Assembly: GCA_964352475.1 (NCBI GenBank)
Contig: CAYGSL010000003.1
Span: forward strand, 108,506 to 172,505
Reading direction: 5' to 3'
Length of the DNA stretch: 64,000 nt
Origin: JAUIET01 sp964352475
GTDB taxonomy: Bacteria; Pseudomonadota; Gammaproteobacteria; Pseudomonadales; JAUIET01
Below, one piece after another: positions 27,872-36,160 of the stretch. Position numbers and translations under genes: made by a program. The notes below the pieces were generated by a model. That model saw only the letters and a program-made list of their open reading frames with translations, ran no database searches and was not told the origin of the DNA. Position 1 is the stretch's first letter. Each line of letters begins with the position of its first letter.

Positions 27872-28870
27872 TTATTCGTCAACCAGGCCAACAAAACTGC
27901 CGCCATTACGATACGTCATCTCGCGCATTAATGTTGCAAATCGAGTTGGGTTAGCACCAGGTCTAACTCCGCGCCCCGCGATCAAATGTGGAAACCCTAC
28001 CGCGTGGATACGCACCAGTCGCTTACCATCCTCAATCTCCCTATTGATGCCATCAATGGTCATTAGGACCCGTTCAATCGAGCCTCCGGTGAAATCGTCT
28101 CCGTAGACAAATATACTGATTTTCTTACCTGGCTCATAGTAAGTGCGTACCGCCGCCTCAAGCCCCTCCACCGGGCTACTGTTGCTAAACGGCGTCCAGT
28201 TCTGAAGACTGCGTATGATTGCGCGACGCCTGTGAGGCTCGTCAGTCATCCATTTTTGCCGGAACCGGGTAAACATGTAGTTACCCATGTCATTCATAAT
28301 CTGGATACCTTTGACTTCAGGGTAAACGTCCAGTGTGGCTATTATCTCCCTCTGTAATCGTGGCCAGGCGGCACTCACCATAGACCCGGAGGTATCAATA
28401 ATGAAAATCAGGTACTCGCTGTCTACTGGTATACCACCAATAATGTCGTTGCTGCGCTGCGACGATTCTCCTAATAAGCGTTGCATTTCTTCTGTTAATG
28501 CCTGACGAGCAGACGCCAACTCGCCTGCCAGCAAGGTATTGGTGTCAGCGTCATCGTCGGTGGCATTAAATTCTCCTCTCAATACTGTTAGCTCACCTTG
28601 TAATTGGGCTACGTATTTCTTGATATCTGACAATTGCTGACGCTTCGCGGTCAAGTCCAGGTTTTCCACTCGCGCGTCGCCGCGTACCTCAAAGAGTTGT
28701 TCTTGCAGGTCCGCAATACCTGCATCGGTGGTGTCGGGCGAATCCACAATGGCGGCCGGATCCATAATTTTGGTAATCAGAAGTAATAAAATAATCGCGC
28801 CAAAGCCACAGCAAATCACATCGAGAAACGCGATGTTCATGTCGTCGCTGGTGCGTTTTCTGAGTTTCAT
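27872..28870 (-). CDS. TolR/ExbD-like membrane rod with C-terminal vWA domain (second paralogue)
   Basis: 332 residues from ATG 28870, overlapping the upstream paralogue's stop as ATGA. A basic N-terminus leads into one membrane helix containing MNIAFLDVICCGFGAIILL (about residues 11-29). Asp17 in FLDV takes the place of the proton-carrying Asp of TolR and ExbD. A coiled coil (about 50-140) follows, then a von Willebrand A domain: MIDAS DTSGSM at about 159, a later Ser/Thr-rich loop (NSSPVEGLEAAV) and a terminal strand IRIHAVGFPHL-like. The metal site looks intact. It probably pairs with the other vWA protein and with the MotA/TolQ-like channel. Function is inference. Confidence 0.8.
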   Translation of the reverse strand: MKLRKRTSDDMNIAFLDVICCGFGAIILLLLITKIMDPAAIVDSPDTTDAGIADLQEQLFEVRGDARVENLDLTAKRQQLSDIKKYVAQLQGELTVLRGEFNATDDDADTNTLLAGELASARQALTEEMQRLLGESSQRSNDIIGGIPVDSEYLIFIIDTSGSMVSAAWPRLQREIIATLDVYPEVKGIQIMNDMGNYMFTRFRQKWMTDEPHRRRAIIRSLQNWTPFSNSSPVEGLEAAVRTYYEPGKKISIFVYGDDFTGGSIERVLMTIDGINREIEDGKRLVRIHAVGFPHLIAGRGVRPGANPTRFATLMREMTYRNGGSFVGLVDE

Positions 28871-29952
28871 GGCCAATCCTTTGACGGGCTAAGAAATGAA
28901 CCACGAGTCCTGGCCGCGAGATTCCAATACGCGGCGGCTGCAATCGGATCTCCTTCCATGGGCGCGAGTATCACATTAATCGGAATGCCCTCTGGCACGT
29001 TGCGAACAGCTTGAACAAACAACTTGAGACGTTTATCGCTGTTCACTTGGCCGGACGACGGCTTTTCCCCCTGGGTAGGCAGACCATCTGTGAGCAGGAT
29101 AATGTTATCCGGGCGACTGACAAAACTGTCGATGGCATCAAACGCGTTGGCAAGACTGGTACCTCCGGTTGGCACCAGACGCCTCACTTCATCCATAGCC
29201 TCTTCCAGCAATGGCGTATCAGAGACGCTAAGCCACTGACCATCTGTACCGTCCAGTACCGACTTAACATTCGTGTTGAAGGCGTAGATCTGATATTCGC
29301 TGTCTTGCGGCAATTGTGCGGTTAGCCAGTCGACCATACCAATAACCGATTGCCATTTGGGCGCGCGGCGTTGCTGTGCGGCGGGTAAATTACGCAGCCG
29401 CAAAATATTAACGACTGTTCGGTCCAGCATGCTAGCGGAGGCATCTAACAAAATGAGGATGCGTCGACCACCGACGCGCAGACCCGTCAAATACTGTCGC
29501 TCGCCTTCGCCACGAATAAATCGCGATCGCCTGCCCTGTCCTTCCAGATCGGCCGACCTCAGGCGTTCAAGCTCTTCCTCAAGAGTATTGATTTCAGTTT
29601 TTAGTTGGTTGATGTGTTCTATCTTCGACAAGCTGTCGGCATTTTCTTCAGCCAACTCTTCCTTCAAATTGCGAATTTCCTCAACTAATTTCTTTGACGC
29701 ACCATCAACTTCGACCAATTCCTGCTCCACTACCTTTTTGGCATTTTTGGCCTCGGCAAGAAGCTCTTCTTCCAACTCGATGTCGCGGGCCAAAAGCCTG
29801 ACTTCCGACAGTTCTGCATTGGGGTTTTCAACCGACTGTGTGCTGTCGGCATGCTCAACAATCAGGAAAATCAGTACGACAGCGCCGAAGCCACAGGACA
29901 TAACGTCCAGAAAGGACAGGTTAAACGTGGTGGTGCTGCGCTTACGCCTCAT
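28867..29952 (-). CDS. TolR/ExbD-like membrane rod with C-terminal vWA domain (first paralogue)
   Basis: 361 residues from ATG 29952 (MRRKRSTTTFN), overlapping the Hsp70-like gene by 11 bases. The membrane helix holds NLSFLDVMSCGFGAVVLIFL (about residues 11-30) with Asp16 in FLDV. A long, highly charged coiled coil spans about 45-135. The vWA domain starts near 160, with MIDAS DASASM at about 170, the Thr loop PTGGTSLANAFDA and Asp of ILLTDGLPTQG, so divalent-metal binding is expected. The shared FLDV-x2-CGFGA helix with its downstream paralogue suggests a heterodimeric rod. The partner channel is encoded three genes away on the same strand. Confidence 0.82.
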   Translation of the reverse strand: MRRKRSTTTFNLSFLDVMSCGFGAVVLIFLIVEHADSTQSVENPNAELSEVRLLARDIELEEELLAEAKNAKKVVEQELVEVDGASKKLVEEIRNLKEELAEENADSLSKIEHINQLKTEINTLEEELERLRSADLEGQGRRSRFIRGEGERQYLTGLRVGGRRILILLDASASMLDRTVVNILRLRNLPAAQQRRAPKWQSVIGMVDWLTAQLPQDSEYQIYAFNTNVKSVLDGTDGQWLSVSDTPLLEEAMDEVRRLVPTGGTSLANAFDAIDSFVSRPDNIILLTDGLPTQGEKPSSGQVNSDKRLKLFVQAVRNVPEGIPINVILAPMEGDPIAAAAYWNLAARTRGSFLSPSKDWP

Positions 29953-31306
29953 TACCTCGCACTCCGGCATGTCCCGCTACTTCAATGAGTCGCAGTTGAG
30001 CTCCGTTCTCGGTCAGTTGTATAACATCGCCTTTTTTCAGTGTCGCATTGGAGTCGTGCTGAAGTGAAGCATTCAACCAATACTGATTTCCGTTGAGCGG
30101 CACAAAACTAGGTTGATTTTCATCATTAACGCCAAGCTCGGCCACCGCTACACTGCCTGCTTGTCGCGTCCATACAATCGCATCTCCCAGAGCGTCGAGG
30201 TATACCGTACCTTCATTGAGTGGCCACGCAGCGTCATCAATCATGAAATGGCTGGCCTGGCCGCTGGAACTTGCAGTCTCAGCAATGACCTGTCCGGAAA
30301 CAACACCTGGGGTGGCTAGCGATACCTCAGCGTTTGCGCTCAATGGCAAGCGCGTAATAAACGGCAATGTTGCCGTATTAGTGCACACCCGCTGCTGGAA
30401 TTTTATCAAAGCTTCCGCTGCAGATTGCGGAGCAACGCTTCGAATTCTTGTATCCATTTCCGCAAAGCCAGGCAAACCAGCCAATCTATCGCCGCATAGA
30501 ATCTGGTCCACCAGCCCGAAACTATTCAGACGACTGTCCATTTGCTGAAAAAATTCTCTTACCGGGGCAAGCATTAGATCGCGCTCAATTTTTGCATGAT
30601 GCTTATTCAGCAAGTCGAACTGAAACACTGGATCACTGGTGTTTGTGTGCAGCTTTTCTGGCAGCAAGTCCCATAATTGCTGCTCTATCGCGGCGTCATG
30701 CAAGGGATCAAATCGGCACTGCTGAATAAAAGCATCGGCAATAATTCGCACCCAGCGCTCATGCAGATCGAGCAAGCCGAAACCGTCCAGGCTCACCGTT
30801 GTTGTACGCAGTACGTGATCGCCATCAACATTAAAACCTCCAATCACCATCTGGTGTAACTGAAGATCGCAAAAAACCCCTGGCGCTGCATGCGCTGCAT
30901 TACTTGCCACAGCAACGGTTTGATCCAACAGGCCTACCGCGTCAAAGGCACACTGCTTGGCAACTCCCAGCAGCACAGCCATATGCTGCTCATCATAATT
31001 AGGCGGCACGATGAACACACAGCGCTCCACACCTTTGGTTTGCTGATGGGCAAACTGCAGAAATCGATACGCCAGGTCGGCGTGGTGTCTCGCATACGGG
31101 TTGAGTTCAGGGGTCTCAACCATTGTCAGTTGCTGTACAAAACGATTATTTATTTGCAAAGGTTGTAGACGCGCACGCTGTCTCGCCTGCTCGCCAAACA
31201 ACAAACCACCGGTCTCTAATAGGGCATAGGCTGGAACGCTGGTTCGCTGATCGCCCTGCCAGATCGAAAACTCTATATCGTTGATTTCTATTGCTGCGTC
31301 GTACAT
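29942..31306 (-). CDS. Hsp70/actin-fold ATPase-like protein
   Basis: 454 residues from ATG 31306 (MYDAAIEIND). It begins with a phosphate-loop-like strand pair, AAIEINDIEFSIWQGD, then VPAYALLETGGLLFGEQARQ, like the start of Hsp70 nucleotide-binding domains. Later stretches RCVFIVPPNYDEQHMAVLLG and AVGLLDQTVAVASNA match the Hsp70 middle region in style. A canonical substrate-binding domain is absent; the C-terminal 90 residues (FVPLNGNQYWLNASLQ, LKKGDVIQLTENG) look like a beta-sandwich, perhaps FHA-like. No signal peptide, so it should be cytoplasmic. It may energise or regulate the channel complex; that is inference. Confidence 0.65.
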   Translation of the reverse strand: MYDAAIEINDIEFSIWQGDQRTSVPAYALLETGGLLFGEQARQRARLQPLQINNRFVQQLTMVETPELNPYARHHADLAYRFLQFAHQQTKGVERCVFIVPPNYDEQHMAVLLGVAKQCAFDAVGLLDQTVAVASNAAHAAPGVFCDLQLHQMVIGGFNVDGDHVLRTTTVSLDGFGLLDLHERWVRIIADAFIQQCRFDPLHDAAIEQQLWDLLPEKLHTNTSDPVFQFDLLNKHHAKIERDLMLAPVREFFQQMDSRLNSFGLVDQILCGDRLAGLPGFAEMDTRIRSVAPQSAAEALIKFQQRVCTNTATLPFITRLPLSANAEVSLATPGVVSGQVIAETASSSGQASHFMIDDAAWPLNEGTVYLDALGDAIVWTRQAGSVAVAELGVNDENQPSFVPLNGNQYWLNASLQHDSNATLKKGDVIQLTENGAQLRLIEVAGHAGVRGNEA

Positions 31307-31322
31307 TGTCAGATCCGTTTTC

Positions 31323-32120
31323 TCAGCGCACTTGCAGATGCGGCATCAGATTAGTGTCGCAGTATTGCTGGCTATCCAATACCAGACGTTCCTGCATCAG
31401 TTGCAGTTGATGCATAAGAAACATAATCAGAATACTGACGACCAGGGCAACGAAGGTAGAGTTAAATGCCACACCCAGACTGCTGGTCACACCGGAAATA
31501 TTTCCTTCAACGGCTTCGTGCGCCTGACCAAGTGCGGCGCCAATACCTCGCACCGTTCCAATAAAACCGATCGAAGGGATCGCCCAGGCAATGTATCGCA
31601 CCATGGCCAGTTCAGAGTCCAGCCTGTCAGCCTCACTTTCACATACCTCTTTTATCGAGGTAGCCACGTCCTGAATGCTGCGTGTTGAGCCGAACCGCTG
31701 CAAGGCGATCAGCAAGGCTCTGGGCAACAGGCTTTGCTTTTCTTCCTGCGGCAAAGCTTGCAAGCCGCGCGAGTGGTCGCGCGCATCATCCGGTAACACA
31801 CTGGTTCCCGGACTGATGTTAAGCAGGCTACGATCCAACATCTCCCTCTGCCGGCTAATGCTGCGAGCCTTGTATCCCATAATGGCTATCGCCCAGAGCG
31901 CCAGAATAAAGCAGGTTTCCTGTTCGTAGTCTTTTAAAACGACGTACAGTGATCTGGAAGGAACATATGGACCACCTTCCGCTTCCAGCTGTGCCTGTTC
32001 TGCGAGCAAGGTTTCTGCCTGAGGACGGATTAGGCCAACGTACACCGTGTGAACCACGATTACTGCCAGCAATAAGGCAAATAACTGGTATACAAACTCA
32101 CTGTTTAAATTGTTTTTCAT
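31323..32120 (-). CDS. MotA/TolQ/ExbB-family proton channel subunit
   Basis: 265 residues from ATG 32120. Hydrophobic segments lie at about residues 10-30, 68-84, 172-195 and 208-236. The last two with the connecting GFIGTVRGIGAALGQAHEA and GVTSSLGVAFNSTFVALVVS match the MotA/TolQ/ExbB core (PF01618 type), including the Thr and small residues lining the proton path. A cytoplasmic loop of about 90 residues separates helices 2 and 3. Such proteins form pentamers around a pair of TolR/ExbD/MotB rods. Its rods here are most likely the two vWA proteins, coded 1.4 kb downstream with the Hsp70-like gene between. Confidence 0.8.
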   Translation of the reverse strand: MKNNLNSEFVYQLFALLLAVIVVHTVYVGLIRPQAETLLAEQAQLEAEGGPYVPSRSLYVVLKDYEQETCFILALWAIAIMGYKARSISRQREMLDRSLLNISPGTSVLPDDARDHSRGLQALPQEEKQSLLPRALLIALQRFGSTRSIQDVATSIKEVCESEADRLDSELAMVRYIAWAIPSIGFIGTVRGIGAALGQAHEAVEGNISGVTSSLGVAFNSTFVALVVSILIMFLMHQLQLMQERLVLDSQQYCDTNLMPHLQVR

Positions 32121-32161
32121 TGGTGTGCCTGGTCTCTCATAGTTTGCATCTTTGGCTGGCG

Positions 32162-32488
32162 CTATATGTCAGCCGGAAAAGATACTGATAAATCTTCCGA
32201 TACTCTTTCGGTGGGTTCAAACCGTCTTGGCGGTGGTTTATCAGACTCTGAATCATCGGGTAACTTTACCGGGCCCACACCGTCATCATCGGCTTCAGCC
32301 CGCGGTCGAGTTTGACCAACCGGGGCTGAACGCCCGCTTAACTCAACGTCACCTTCTTCTGAATCACCCAGCCCTCGATCATCAAGAATGATGAAATCGT
32401 CATCGTCTTGTGCAACTACCAGATCACTCACAGAAATGACCAGCATTAGTGTCAGGCAAATCGGCAACACCATTAATTTATTCAGCAT
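32162..32488 (-). CDS. Small secreted acidic protein, unknown
   Basis: 108 residues from ATG 32488 (MLNKLMVLPI), overlapping the end of the PEGA/SUMF1 gene by 11 bases. A signal peptide (LPICLTLMLVISVSDLVVAQ) is followed by a very acidic, probably disordered mature region (DDDDFIILDD, DDDGVGPVKLPDDSESD). No domain recognised. The overlap and strand place it in the envelope operon, between the PEGA/SUMF1 protein and the channel subunit. Confidence 0.65.
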   Translation of the reverse strand: MLNKLMVLPICLTLMLVISVSDLVVAQDDDDFIILDDRGLGDSEEGDVELSGRSAPVGQTRPRAEADDDGVGPVKLPDDSESDKPPPRRFEPTERVSEDLSVSFPADI

Positions 32489-34574
32489 AACGTGCAATCC
32501 TGAAGCCAAGGTCATCTCTTTCCTTATCGGAATAGTCTCTGTACGACAAGCGAAGTTCTACCTGCGAACCGTGTCGCCAGCTAGAGCCGCGCACCACATG
32601 GTAATTGCTGCTTTCCGGACCGAACGGGTCAATCTGTGCACCGGGTTTTTGTCCAGGAGCGTAAAAGTCATGCACCCACTCAGCAACATTTCCGCCAAGG
32701 TCGTACAGGCCATGTTGATTTGGCGTAAATTTCGCAACAGGTGCAGTTGCCGCAAACCCGTCTTTATAATTGCGGATCACTCGATTCAACATGTAGCTGC
32801 CAGATACATCTGCATAGTTTCCTGCTTTCGGTGGTATCGGCCATTCCTGCCCCCAGGGAAACTTCAGTGTTGTGGAATTCAATGTGCGAGCCGCCCACGC
32901 CCATTCGGCTTCCGTTGGAAGGCGAAAACCGTTGGCCTGTTTGTTCACTGCAATAAGTTTTTCTTTCTCAATTTGGTACACAGCATCAAGGCCTTGCTCG
33001 CTGCTCAGCCAATTACAATACATAGCTGCGTCAATCCAGCCCACCCGTACAACCGGTTGTTGGTCGCCATTCAAACTTTTATCTTCAACCCGGCTGGAGG
33101 AGTGCGCGGAGCGAAATTGGCGAAACTGCCCGTTGGTCACCTCGGTAGTCGACAAATAGAACGACTTCTTCAAAGTTACTTTGCGCAGCAGCTCATTGGC
33201 TCTACGCCCAGGCTCCCGGCGTGATGCTCCCATGGTAAATGGCCCAGGTTTGAACAGCAGCAGAGTTTGACCAGCCGGGCTGCTGATCTGTGGCTTGATA
33301 GCCGCACGGCGCGCCTGCGCCGGTGTTTGCAAGGCCACATCAAGGCGCTGCCTGAAACCAGGTCGTGGCGTTATGGTAGTTACAAACGGTAGGTAACCCG
33401 ATTTACTGACTTTGATCCGATGCGGCACCGCAGGTAGTTTCAATACTCCGCTTTTTGGCGAGACGGGACGTCCATTCACTTCAAGTTTTACCGCTTCAGT
33501 TCGCAGATTTAACTGAATCTCACCCGTTTGCGCCCGCAGCGACAACTCCAGTGATTGCTCGCTGGCCGAAGCATAACTAACGCTTTCTTTTTTCTTACTA
33601 AAACCTTGCTTGAACAATTCCAGGCTGTGAGTTTCATCCGCAGCCAAGGCAAGCTGCAACGGCGTTTGACCACGGTAATCGCCATTCACCAGTACGCCTG
33701 CATCATCCGGACGACTGCTCAGGTTAAGCAAGGCATCCGCCGGCTTTAACTCTATAACGCCGAGATCATTGGCAACACCTGCGCTGACCTGCACTTCCTG
33801 CTGCCAGGTCTTGTATGTGGCCAGTTTTAAAGACACCATTCGCTCGCCATGGATTAATTCGCCGCGCAGAGGGGTTACCCCCAACAGCTGCTCTCCCGAG
33901 AATACTTGGGCGCCCTGAGGAACGGAATCAATGTTTAGCTCAGCCCAGGCGGGTTCAAGCGAAACTTCCAGCTGCTGTCGAAATCCGCCGCCTTTAACAT
34001 TCAATGTTTGCTGTTTACTGAAGTAACGCGGATGATCAAAGCTTAATTGCCGATCTCCGACCGCAAGCGACAAATTCTGCATAGGGGTTTGGCCATACTC
34101 TAGGCCATCCACACTCACCAAGACGTTTTCTGGCGAACTACTGACCTGATAAATGTCCGGCTTGCGCTGCAACTCAAAGCGGAAAGCTTGTTGATCGTCG
34201 TCTCCTACTTCGAATTCGGCCTGCAAGGTTTCAAATTCCGGGTGACTTATGGCAATCGAGTACTGTCCAGGGTACATAAGTCTGCGCTCACCTAATGGCA
34301 ATTGCAGTCCACCGTCAATATTGATGTCCGGTGAGTCAACCTGGGTACTAATGCGGACTGATTTTGCCAGTGTCAAAGCAACAAAGGCGAGGCCCGCCAG
34401 CAGAACAACGGGCACCAAAATGCGCCACATCGAATTTTTTGCCGCTTCAGGCGCGCGAAGCTGTTCTGGCATTGGCGCGAATTCAGCTGGGCTTATCTGC
34501 GATTGTTGAGGTTCGCCGGGGTTTGCCTTGTGCTGAGTATGCGAGGGGTCAGATAGGTTCGACACAACGCACAT
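32478..34574 (-). CDS. Membrane-anchored PEGA-repeat protein with SUMF1-like C-terminal domain
   Basis: About 698 residues from ATG 34574; a GTG three codons later is an alternative. The 50-residue N-terminal tail is cytoplasmic, with one membrane helix near 50-70 (WRILVPVVLLAGLAFVALTL). Beyond it come four or five PEGA-like beta repeats (VSVDGLEYGQTPMQNLSL, VLVNGDYRGQTPLQLAL, LEVNGRPVSPKSGV). The C-terminal 240 residues are SUMF1/FGE-fold: FTMGASRREPGRRANE, FYLSTTEVTNGQFRQF, GFRLPTEAEWAWAAR, GLYDLGGNVAEWVHD, VVRGSSWRHG. The Cys pair used by true formylglycine-generating enzymes is not seen at this end, so a binding role is likelier than catalysis. Confidence 0.82.
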   Translation of the reverse strand: MCVVSNLSDPSHTQHKANPGEPQQSQISPAEFAPMPEQLRAPEAAKNSMWRILVPVVLLAGLAFVALTLAKSVRISTQVDSPDINIDGGLQLPLGERRLMYPGQYSIAISHPEFETLQAEFEVGDDDQQAFRFELQRKPDIYQVSSSPENVLVSVDGLEYGQTPMQNLSLAVGDRQLSFDHPRYFSKQQTLNVKGGGFRQQLEVSLEPAWAELNIDSVPQGAQVFSGEQLLGVTPLRGELIHGERMVSLKLATYKTWQQEVQVSAGVANDLGVIELKPADALLNLSSRPDDAGVLVNGDYRGQTPLQLALAADETHSLELFKQGFSKKKESVSYASASEQSLELSLRAQTGEIQLNLRTEAVKLEVNGRPVSPKSGVLKLPAVPHRIKVSKSGYLPFVTTITPRPGFRQRLDVALQTPAQARRAAIKPQISSPAGQTLLLFKPGPFTMGASRREPGRRANELLRKVTLKKSFYLSTTEVTNGQFRQFRSAHSSSRVEDKSLNGDQQPVVRVGWIDAAMYCNWLSSEQGLDAVYQIEKEKLIAVNKQANGFRLPTEAEWAWAARTLNSTTLKFPWGQEWPIPPKAGNYADVSGSYMLNRVIRNYKDGFAATAPVAKFTPNQHGLYDLGGNVAEWVHDFYAPGQKPGAQIDPFGPESSNYHVVRGSSWRHGSQVELRLSYRDYSDKERDDLGFRIARYAE

Positions 34575-36159
34575 CCACTTCAACTGAGCTGGAACCCAGC
34601 GGTACCACAAACTCTTTACGCACGTCGCGAAACCCCTCGCGAATGCCTACAGCAGCATATCGACCAGGTTTTAGATTCAATTGGCGTTGCTGGATTGCAC
34701 CGAGTCGGGCGATGCGCGGCAGTGATACCTGAGTAATACCATCGGAGCTAATGGTGACAGGCTTGGACTCTCTTGACGCCGCCAGCTGCTTCTCAAGCGT
34801 TATAAGCTGCTCATTCAATCGCGGGCCTGGCGATGAGGTATTGCGCCCGGCTGCAACGATTTTTAAGGCTTTCTGATAGATTTCCGCATTTGCCAGCCGC
34901 AGGGGGTCATTTTTCAAGGTTTCCAGCGCAGAATCCATTTTCATTCGTTGCTTGGCGTACGCAAGTCGTTTACTGGCGTCTCCCAGGTTGCCATCTATTT
35001 TTAACGCTGCGTTATAGGCGGCGACAGCGGCCGACCATTGTTCTGCCGCTTCGCTACGCTGGGCTTTTTCGAAATGACTTGCCATCGCATTCAATGCTTG
35101 CTCATTTCGAACCTGCTTAATAGCTACTCCAGGCTGTGACTCGTCTGGTTTCAGCTTGGCGGCCTGATTAAAAGAATTAATCGCAGCCTGACGTTGGCCG
35201 GAATCGAGATTGCGGTAACCCTCAGACATCAGACGAGTAAAGTTCTCGTCTCGTATTCGATCATTGAGAACAGCAATTCTTGGCAAGAGCTTCTCAGCGC
35301 GCACGCTATCCAGCGCTAAGGCTTTCTCTAATTGCGTTTTGGCCGCACTGAATTGGCCTTGTTCCTCCAGTGACTGCGCGGCTTCCAATACAGCTTTCAC
35401 CTCATCCAGCACCGCCAATCTTGCCAGGCCTGCTTGGGCATCCTCATTGTCTGCGTCCAAAACCAAAGCCATATCGAAGGCTTGGCTGGCCGCTTGTGCA
35501 TCAAAACTGTCAATCGCTTGCAATCCCGCTTGCAGCGAATCAAGCGTTCGTTGATCCACACTGTTGAGTAGCGTGTCCGCAATCTGCAGAGCCTTCTCAA
35601 ACGTCTCGGTCGCTTTAGCAAACTCGCGTTTGCGGTAGTAACCGTCACCGTCTTCGGCGAGCGCTACTATTTCCTGGAATTGTTCAGCAGCCCAAAGTTC
35701 TACCTGTAACTCTTCCAGATCAAACTGTTTGTCCAACAGTGGCTCAAGTGCCTGTTGCGCAGCGTTTCGCTGTTTTGCAAGTTGTGCCTCTTGCCATGGG
35801 CTGGCCTCCTCAGGTGGCTGAGCTGGCGTGGCTACAACACCGTCATTTACGTCCAGGGAAGCTTGCGGAGCTTGCACCATTCGCGGCAACAGAAATACAA
35901 CCGCCATTACAAGCAACAACAGCCCCGCCAGTGCAGGCATCATCCAGCTGGGGCGGCCCTGCTCTACATTCAACGCCGCAGTATGACTATCTGCAGCCTG
36001 CGCGCTATCCAGCGCACTGAAATCCAAATCGATAGGCGCAATTTCGTGATAGTGGTTGTCTGATGCCGCACCAGGGGAAGTGGCGCCGAACGTCTGTGGG
36101 TCTGCCTGGTCAGAATTACCGCTGAGCTCCGACGGCCTATCAGTAGGTTTGCGACTCAC
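34549..36159 (-). CDS. Single-pass membrane protein with TPR-like repeats and PEGA-like C-terminus
   Basis: 536 residues from GTG 36159. A 70-residue Asp/Ser-rich cytoplasmic tail precedes one membrane helix (WMMPALAGLLLLVMAVVFLLP, about residues 72-92). Most of the outer part is helical repeats of TPR type (AKATETFEKALQIADT, QAASQAFDMALVLDADNEDAQAGLARL, FSAAKTQLEKALALD, RQAAINSFNQAAKLKPD). The end, RQLNLKPGRYAAVGIREGF, resembles a PEGA repeat. Together with the next gene it looks like a periplasmic scaffold pair: both have tail-helix-stalk architecture and their frames overlap by 26 bases. Confidence 0.75.
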   Translation of the reverse strand: MSRKPTDRPSELSGNSDQADPQTFGATSPGAASDNHYHEIAPIDLDFSALDSAQAADSHTAALNVEQGRPSWMMPALAGLLLLVMAVVFLLPRMVQAPQASLDVNDGVVATPAQPPEEASPWQEAQLAKQRNAAQQALEPLLDKQFDLEELQVELWAAEQFQEIVALAEDGDGYYRKREFAKATETFEKALQIADTLLNSVDQRTLDSLQAGLQAIDSFDAQAASQAFDMALVLDADNEDAQAGLARLAVLDEVKAVLEAAQSLEEQGQFSAAKTQLEKALALDSVRAEKLLPRIAVLNDRIRDENFTRLMSEGYRNLDSGQRQAAINSFNQAAKLKPDESQPGVAIKQVRNEQALNAMASHFEKAQRSEAAEQWSAAVAAYNAALKIDGNLGDASKRLAYAKQRMKMDSALETLKNDPLRLANAEIYQKALKIVAAGRNTSSPGPRLNEQLITLEKQLAASRESKPVTISSDGITQVSLPRIARLGAIQQRQLNLKPGRYAAVGIREGFRDVRKEFVVPLGSSSVEVDVRCVEPI

Positions 36160-36160
36160 C

